From CAVYUC01 sp963783085 (GTDB lineage: Bacteria; Bacteroidota; Bacteroidia; Bacteroidales; Prolixibacteraceae): a DNA stretch of 64,000 bases. The position numbers were made by a program, and so were the translations under genes. The notes beneath the pieces are model-generated. The model worked only from the letters and a program-made list of their open reading frames with translations. It had not been told where the DNA came from and ran no database searches. The stretch is from positions 50,478 to 114,477 of the forward strand of contig CAWAMJ010000019.1 in the NCBI GenBank assembly GCA_963783085.1, in the 5' to 3' direction. This document shows positions 59,501 through 64,000 of this stretch, in pieces. The first letter of the stretch is position 1; the number at the start of each line of letters is the position of its first letter.

Positions 59501-62110
59501 ATGAAACTGTACTTTTTAATTCTGCTTTTTATTTCCCTGCTTTTTTCTTCAGGTTCAGAAGAAAAAAAATTGTGGCCTGAATCCACTCAGGAATCGAAAC
59601 CGTGGACGCGGTGGTGGTGGATGGGCAATGCAGTGGATAAGGAAAATATTTCACGCGAATTAAAAGAATTCCACGATGCAGGGATTGGTGGGGTTGAGAT
59701 TACTCCAATCTATGGAGTGAAAGGTGAAGAAAATATTTTCATCGAATATCTTTCTCCGGAATTTTCTGAAATATTGAAATACACGATTACCGAAGCACAC
59801 AAGCTGGGAATGGGTGTTGATTTGCCCCCCGGAAGCGGCTGGCGTTGTGGTGGCCCATTTGTTCCGGAAGATAAAGGATTATGGTCTTTACAAATTGACA
59901 AAACAATATTGACGAAAGGAGAGAAATGGAATTTGCCCAAAGGTGTAGAAAATGCGGCAGCCGTTTCATTTGTGGATGAAAACAAAAAGGTTATTGTGCT
60001 GAATCCTAAGGAATCATTTACGACGCCATCATCCGGAATGGTTTATACAGCATTCCGCATAAAAAACGGCGATAAGGTAAAACGTGCTGCCGACGGCGGA
60101 CAAGGCTGGGCCATCGATACGTTTAACGAAGAAATTACCAACTGGTACCTCAATGAGTTCTGGAATCGGCTCGAAATCGGTGAAGGTTTGCTTCGCTGCT
60201 TTTTTCACGATTCGTTTGAATATACAGGTGATTTTACCACCCATTTTACCGAAGAGTTTAAAAAGCGGAGGGGATACGATCTTGCTGAATATTTGTATGT
60301 TTTAGCCGGCGATTGTGATGATGAGGAAATCGTTGCCCGCGTGAAATCAGATTACCGCGAAACGTTGTCAGATTTGGTTCTGGAGTCATTTATACAACCC
60401 ATGACCGAATGGACACATTTGCACAAAAGCCTGAACCGCAACCAGGCACATGGTTCGCCGGGTAATATCCTCGATTTATATGCCGCCAGTGACATTCCGG
60501 AAACTGAAATCTTCCGGACCGTGGAACCAGGCTCAGTGGATATTTTTGTAAACAAATTTGCATCGTCGGCTGCACACATCACCGGTCAAAAACTGGTTTC
60601 GTCAGAGAGTTTTACCTGGCTTGATGAGCACTGGACAGTCACTCCCGGTGATATGGTTCGGGCAACCAACCGCTTTTTCCTCGCCGGAATTAACCACATG
60701 TTTTTTCACGGAACCTGCTATTCGCCGGAAGATGCAGCATGGCCGGGCTGGCTGTTTTATGCTTCCACCGAATTGAACGACCGTAATCCGCTGTGGCCTG
60801 AATTGCCCGTGTTGTTTAAATATATACAAAGATCGCAGTCTGTGTTACAGCAAGCAAGGCAACAGAACGATGTGCTTGTCTACTGGCCATATTTTGATGT
60901 GGCTGCAGCGCCCGGACGAATTTTTAATCACCTGGGCGTAAACAAGGATGCCGGCTGGTTTGTGGAGCACCCTATATCCGGTTTATCGAAGGATATGATG
61001 AATGCAGGTTATACCTTTGATTATATTTCTGATAAACAACTGCTGAATAGTAAATCTGAAAATGGTAAAATTATAACATCCGGCAATTCTGCTTACAAGG
61101 CAGTGGTTGTGCCAAAAACCAGCTATGTCCCGCTGGAGACGATGCGGCAGTTGAAACAGTTTATCGACACAGGTGGAAAAGTTTATTTTGATGAACTACT
61201 GCCTGAAAGTGTACCGGGAATGTTTCAGCTTGAAATACGCGAAATACAACTTCAAAATTTGAAGAAAACCATTTCAACTGAAAATGTGGGCAGGGTTCCC
61301 GAATTGCTTTTGACAGCCGGAATTGAAGGTGAAAAATCGGTTGTTGAAAATGGATTTCATTTCCTGAAGATGAAGATGGACAATGAAGGTTGGTACATGA
61401 TTTTCAATACCGGAACTGAAACAAATGATGCTATGATTGAATTAAATGCCCCGGCTAAAAATTATATTTTCCTTAATCCAATGGATGGAAAGATTTCTTT
61501 GCCTGAACAAAAAGGCAATTCTATCCGGCTTCAACTGGAACCGGAAGAGACGGTTTTTGTGAAATGCACCAATAAAAAAGTAGAGGCAGCACCTTTTGTT
61601 TATGAACAAATTTCGCCGGATTCATTACAAATAAAAGGAATGTGGAAAATTGAGTTTACAAAAGGAGGACCGGTTTATCCGGGAAATATCGCTACAATTG
61701 ATTTGCAGTCGTGGACAGAAATGGGAGACAAGGAAACAGAGCGTTATGCCGGAACTGCACATTATTCCATCGAGTTCAACTGGGAAAAAGAACCGGGCGA
61801 AGCGCTTTTAAATTTGGGAACTGTGAAAGACTGTGCAAATGTAAAATTAAATGGTAAGGATTTTGGAATCTTACTGGGGCCGACTTTCAAATGTAAGGTA
61901 GATAACCTGGTGCAGGGAAAAAACATGCTGGAAGTGGAAGTAACCAATGTGGCTGCCAACCGCATTCGCGATATGGATATCCGCGGCATGAACTGGAAAA
62001 AATTCTATGACATCAACTTTGTTAACATCGACTATAAACCGTTTAATGCTTCAGATTGGGAAATTAAACCAGCCGGTTTGCTGGGGCCGGTAATCCTGTT
62101 CAAACTGTAA
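59501..62110 (+). CDS. GH106-type glycoside hydrolase (alpha-L-rhamnosidase family)
   Basis: 869 residues. Signal peptide (about 1-18). The N-terminal PWTRWWWMGNAVDKENI motif, GVEITPIYG, LPPGSGWRCGGPFV and the FHDSFEYTGDF block fit GH106 and its large relatives (barrel about 30-480), followed by beta-sandwich modules with a galactose-binding-like domain near the C-terminus (about 700-865). GH106 enzymes release alpha-L-rhamnose; this member is assigned by family only. The T9SS protein gene follows after 30 bases. Confidence 0.85.
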   Translation: MKLYFLILLFISLLFSSGSEEKKLWPESTQESKPWTRWWWMGNAVDKENISRELKEFHDAGIGGVEITPIYGVKGEENIFIEYLSPEFSEILKYTITEAHKLGMGVDLPPGSGWRCGGPFVPEDKGLWSLQIDKTILTKGEKWNLPKGVENAAAVSFVDENKKVIVLNPKESFTTPSSGMVYTAFRIKNGDKVKRAADGGQGWAIDTFNEEITNWYLNEFWNRLEIGEGLLRCFFHDSFEYTGDFTTHFTEEFKKRRGYDLAEYLYVLAGDCDDEEIVARVKSDYRETLSDLVLESFIQPMTEWTHLHKSLNRNQAHGSPGNILDLYAASDIPETEIFRTVEPGSVDIFVNKFASSAAHITGQKLVSSESFTWLDEHWTVTPGDMVRATNRFFLAGINHMFFHGTCYSPEDAAWPGWLFYASTELNDRNPLWPELPVLFKYIQRSQSVLQQARQQNDVLVYWPYFDVAAAPGRIFNHLGVNKDAGWFVEHPISGLSKDMMNAGYTFDYISDKQLLNSKSENGKIITSGNSAYKAVVVPKTSYVPLETMRQLKQFIDTGGKVYFDELLPESVPGMFQLEIREIQLQNLKKTISTENVGRVPELLLTAGIEGEKSVVENGFHFLKMKMDNEGWYMIFNTGTETNDAMIELNAPAKNYIFLNPMDGKISLPEQKGNSIRLQLEPEETVFVKCTNKKVEAAPFVYEQISPDSLQIKGMWKIEFTKGGPVYPGNIATIDLQSWTEMGDKETERYAGTAHYSIEFNWEKEPGEALLNLGTVKDCANVKLNGKDFGILLGPTFKCKVDNLVQGKNMLEVEVTNVAANRIRDMDIRGMNWKKFYDINFVNIDYKPFNASDWEIKPAGLLGPVILFKL

Positions 62111-62140
62111 AAAAGGAACTTCAATAGTGATTGGTATAAT

Positions 62141-62779
62141 ATGGATATGAAATCAAAACAATTCATAATTGCAATCTGGCTAATTGTTTTCACAGTTGGT
62201 TTCATTGTTTCTTGTAATAAAAAAGAGGATTTGAAATCCGAAATTCGAGTTGATAAAATAGTAATCGATAGCGGGAGATATACATTTCAGGATTCACTGA
62301 TAATTCTGGTTAATGACACATTGCAATACGAAATTAGTTTTGAGACGGAGCCCAAAGATGCAGAAGTTTATTATTTAATAAATTCCGGTGATTTTATAAA
62401 ATTAGCTGATGACCGGATTACAATTGATTCGACCTTTAATCATTTGTATTTTTATTTGCAGCGTCAAGGTTACCGTATGACGGAAGTCCATAAAATCGAC
62501 TTTGGATTTGGAAATGATAATCTGATTCCAAATATACGTTTATATCCAAACCCTTTTACTGAAAACTTAAATTTTACATTTAACAGTAAAAACATTAGAG
62601 GGCAGTATTTTTACCATATTTTTAATCTGCAAGGAGAAATAATCCTGACACAAAATGATTTTGTTTCAGGGGATACAATTGAAAAGAGTATTGAATTAAA
62701 GAATTTACCATCAGGTATATATCTCATGCAGTTTAACTTTGGGAACTCTACTTTAACTGACAAAATTGTAAAGAAATAA
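62141..62779 (+). CDS. small T9SS-sorted lipoprotein-like protein
   Basis: 212 residues. Signal peptide with a cysteine at residue 25 (FIVSC) that looks like a lipobox, a central unrecognised part (about 30-130), and a type IX secretion type-A sorting domain (about 133-212, NIRLYPNPFTENLNF ... SGIYLMQFNF ... DKIVKK). An ATG at 62147 is an equally good start. A lipobox together with a T9SS signal is unusual. No catalytic domain; possibly an adhesin or accessory protein of the glycosidases around it. Confidence 0.75.
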   Translation: MDMKSKQFIIAIWLIVFTVGFIVSCNKKEDLKSEIRVDKIVIDSGRYTFQDSLIILVNDTLQYEISFETEPKDAEVYYLINSGDFIKLADDRITIDSTFNHLYFYLQRQGYRMTEVHKIDFGFGNDNLIPNIRLYPNPFTENLNFTFNSKNIRGQYFYHIFNLQGEIILTQNDFVSGDTIEKSIELKNLPSGIYLMQFNFGNSTLTDKIVKK

Positions 62780-62900
62780 GTAATCGTTGATTAACAAAAC
62801 TATTGGCGAATAGTAATTTTGAAGACATTAAATCTGCTACTTTTAAAGTGTAAATTGAGTTTTATTTTACTAATTTGACCATGAATTTTATCTTCTGAAA

Positions 62901-64000
62901 ATGAAAGAACATATTGTTGTGCTTCTGGCAGTAGTTTTATTATCCTGTTCCAATAACCTTAAGGTTTCTGTTTCCAGCCCCGATGAAAAAATAAATGTTC
63001 AGTTTGAACTGGATAAAGAGGGGCAGGCGGTTTATTCAGTGACTTTCGAAGATTCGGTGATTATTGATGTTTCCCGACTGGGTTTTGAAACTGAAAATTC
63101 CTCGTTTCCTTTGCAAAACCTTGAAATTGCAGAAGTGTCGAATACAACATTTAATAAAACATGGAAACCGGTTTACGGAGAGAGGGAAGAGATTCCTGAT
63201 CATTACAATCATCTTCGGATTCATTTGAAAGAAAAAGTTTCACCGGAACGGGAATTTGAAATATCATTTAAGGTTTTTAATGAAGGTGTTGCTTTTAAAT
63301 ACACGTTTTTGCCGCAGCCGGGAATTGATTCACTGGTTGTTCAAAAGGAGCTGACTGAATTCAATCTGAAAAACAATTACACCTGTCTGGTTTCAGATCG
63401 GGCACAATCGGAATACAGAAGAGTGGCAGTCAGTGAAATTAAACAACCGGCAGAACGGCCGCTGGTGGTGGAAGCCGGTGAAAATTTTTTGGCAATTGGT
63501 GAAGCCCGGCTGGTGGATTTTGCCCGGATGAAACTTCAGTCTTCCGGAAATCAGAAATTAAAAGCAGTCCTCGAAGGAAATCCAACGGTAAAACCGCCGT
63601 ATGCAACTCCCTGGCGTTATATTATGGTGGGAAAATCAGCTGGTGAACTGATTGAAAATAATTATTTGCTGCTCAATTTAAATGATCCGTGTGCTTTAAA
63701 AGATATTGGCTGGATTAAACCAGGGAAAGTAATTCGCGAGGTAACATTAACAACGAAAGGGGGAATGGCTTGTGTGGATTTTGCTGCAGAACACAACCTG
63801 CAATTTGTTGAATTTGATGCAGGCTGGTACGGTCCCGAAAATGATGAATCTTCGGATGCAACCACTGTTACTGTTGATCCGAAACGCTCTCCGGGACCGC
63901 TGGATTTGCATCATGTTATTGAATATGCAAGCGCTAAAGGAATTGGAATTATTGTTTACGTCAACCGGCGCGCTCTTGAAAAACAATTGGATGAAATACT
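62901..64000 (+). CDS. GH97 family glycoside hydrolase, cut by the window edge
   Basis: At least 366 codons, open to the right edge. Lipobox (VVLLSC, about Cys16). N-terminal GH97 beta-supersandwich (about 20-250): VSVSSPDEKINVQF, VAFKYTFLPQPG and PWRYIMVGKSAGELI; then the start of the TIM barrel (CVDFAAEHNLQFVEFDAGWYG, and GIGIIVYVNRRALE). GH97 includes alpha-glucosidases and alpha-galactosidases; the catalytic residues lie beyond the window, so inverting or retaining type cannot be told. Likely a member of the same glycan-degradation locus. Confidence 0.85.
   Translation, partial: MKEHIVVLLAVVLLSCSNNLKVSVSSPDEKINVQFELDKEGQAVYSVTFEDSVIIDVSRLGFETENSSFPLQNLEIAEVSNTTFNKTWKPVYGEREEIPDHYNHLRIHLKEKVSPEREFEISFKVFNEGVAFKYTFLPQPGIDSLVVQKELTEFNLKNNYTCLVSDRAQSEYRRVAVSEIKQPAERPLVVEAGENFLAIGEARLVDFARMKLQSSGNQKLKAVLEGNPTVKPPYATPWRYIMVGKSAGELIENNYLLLNLNDPCALKDIGWIKPGKVIREVTLTTKGGMACVDFAAEHNLQFVEFDAGWYGPENDESSDATTVTVDPKRSPGPLDLHHVIEYASAKGIGIIVYVNRRALEKQLDEI

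Noticed and set aside
1..64000. rRNA or tRNA genes
   Set aside because: No conserved rRNA stretches or cloverleaf-type sequences with TTCRA arms were noticed in the gaps.

Overview
The window looks like chromosomal DNA of a Bacteroidota bacterium, most likely a marine or sediment member of the Marinilabiliales/Prolixibacteraceae type; the family level is inference. The evidence is a type IX secretion C-terminal sorting domain, a FecI/FecR/TonB-receptor trio with STN and DUF4974-type domains, DUF5916, FISUMP and DUF1080 proteins, GH29/GH97/GH106 glycosidases, SusE-like lipoprotein signal peptides, and very few Shine-Dalgarno sequences. No rRNA, tRNA or CRISPR was seen.

Layout. 1-8.2 kb: a TetR regulator followed by a TolC/HlyD/two ABC ATPase/two ABC-2 permease exporter (YbhGFSR-like). 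Its gaps are filled with two families of degenerate self-complementary repeats, and two of those repeat structures enclose a four-helix-bundle (23S rRNA IVS-protein/Avd-like) gene. 8.2-10.1 kb: small membrane proteins and a relic that resembles a group II intron 3' end. 10.1-12.1 kb: a DoxX / DsrE / DoxD-DoxA operon, probably for sulfur-compound oxidation, preceded by a 132-bp MITE with a 10-bp target duplication. 12.3-19.5 kb: a molybdenum hydroxylase (IorA/IorB-like) with XdhC and MobA-like maturation proteins, divergent from moaA-moaD-moaE-moeB-like; a second MITE copy follows. 19.7-34.2 kb: treZ-glgE-treS/mak-glgB-treY in one direction and glgX in the other, which joins the GlgE and TreXYZ routes of alpha-glucan/trehalose metabolism. 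34.4-39.6 kb: a lipoprotein with a Gly/Asn/His-rich tail, an ECF sigma factor, a FecR anti-sigma factor and a TonB-dependent receptor. 39.9-43.9 kb: a damaged HigBA-type toxin-antitoxin pair, a DUF5916 outer-membrane protein and a FISUMP lipoprotein. 44.0-52.5 kb: two tandem, about 98 % identical, roughly 1,400-residue proteins that fuse two BadF/HgdC-type ATPase modules to DUF2229/dehydratase-like modules. 52.9-64 kb: a CNNM/CorC-type membrane protein and then a carbohydrate region (DUF1080, CHAP peptidase, 2-hydroxyacid dehydrogenase, SDR, GH29 fucosidase; divergent GH106, T9SS protein and GH97, the last cut by the window edge).

The most unusual signals are: (1) inverted-repeat hairpins in every gap of the exporter operon, some empty and some carrying a four-helix-bundle gene, with repeat sequence encoding the last residues of TolC and HlyD; (2) two MITE copies with intact 10-bp target duplications; (3) the giant tandem activase duplication with a scar of a further copy; (4) a toxin gene that has lost its 5' end at a palindromic element.
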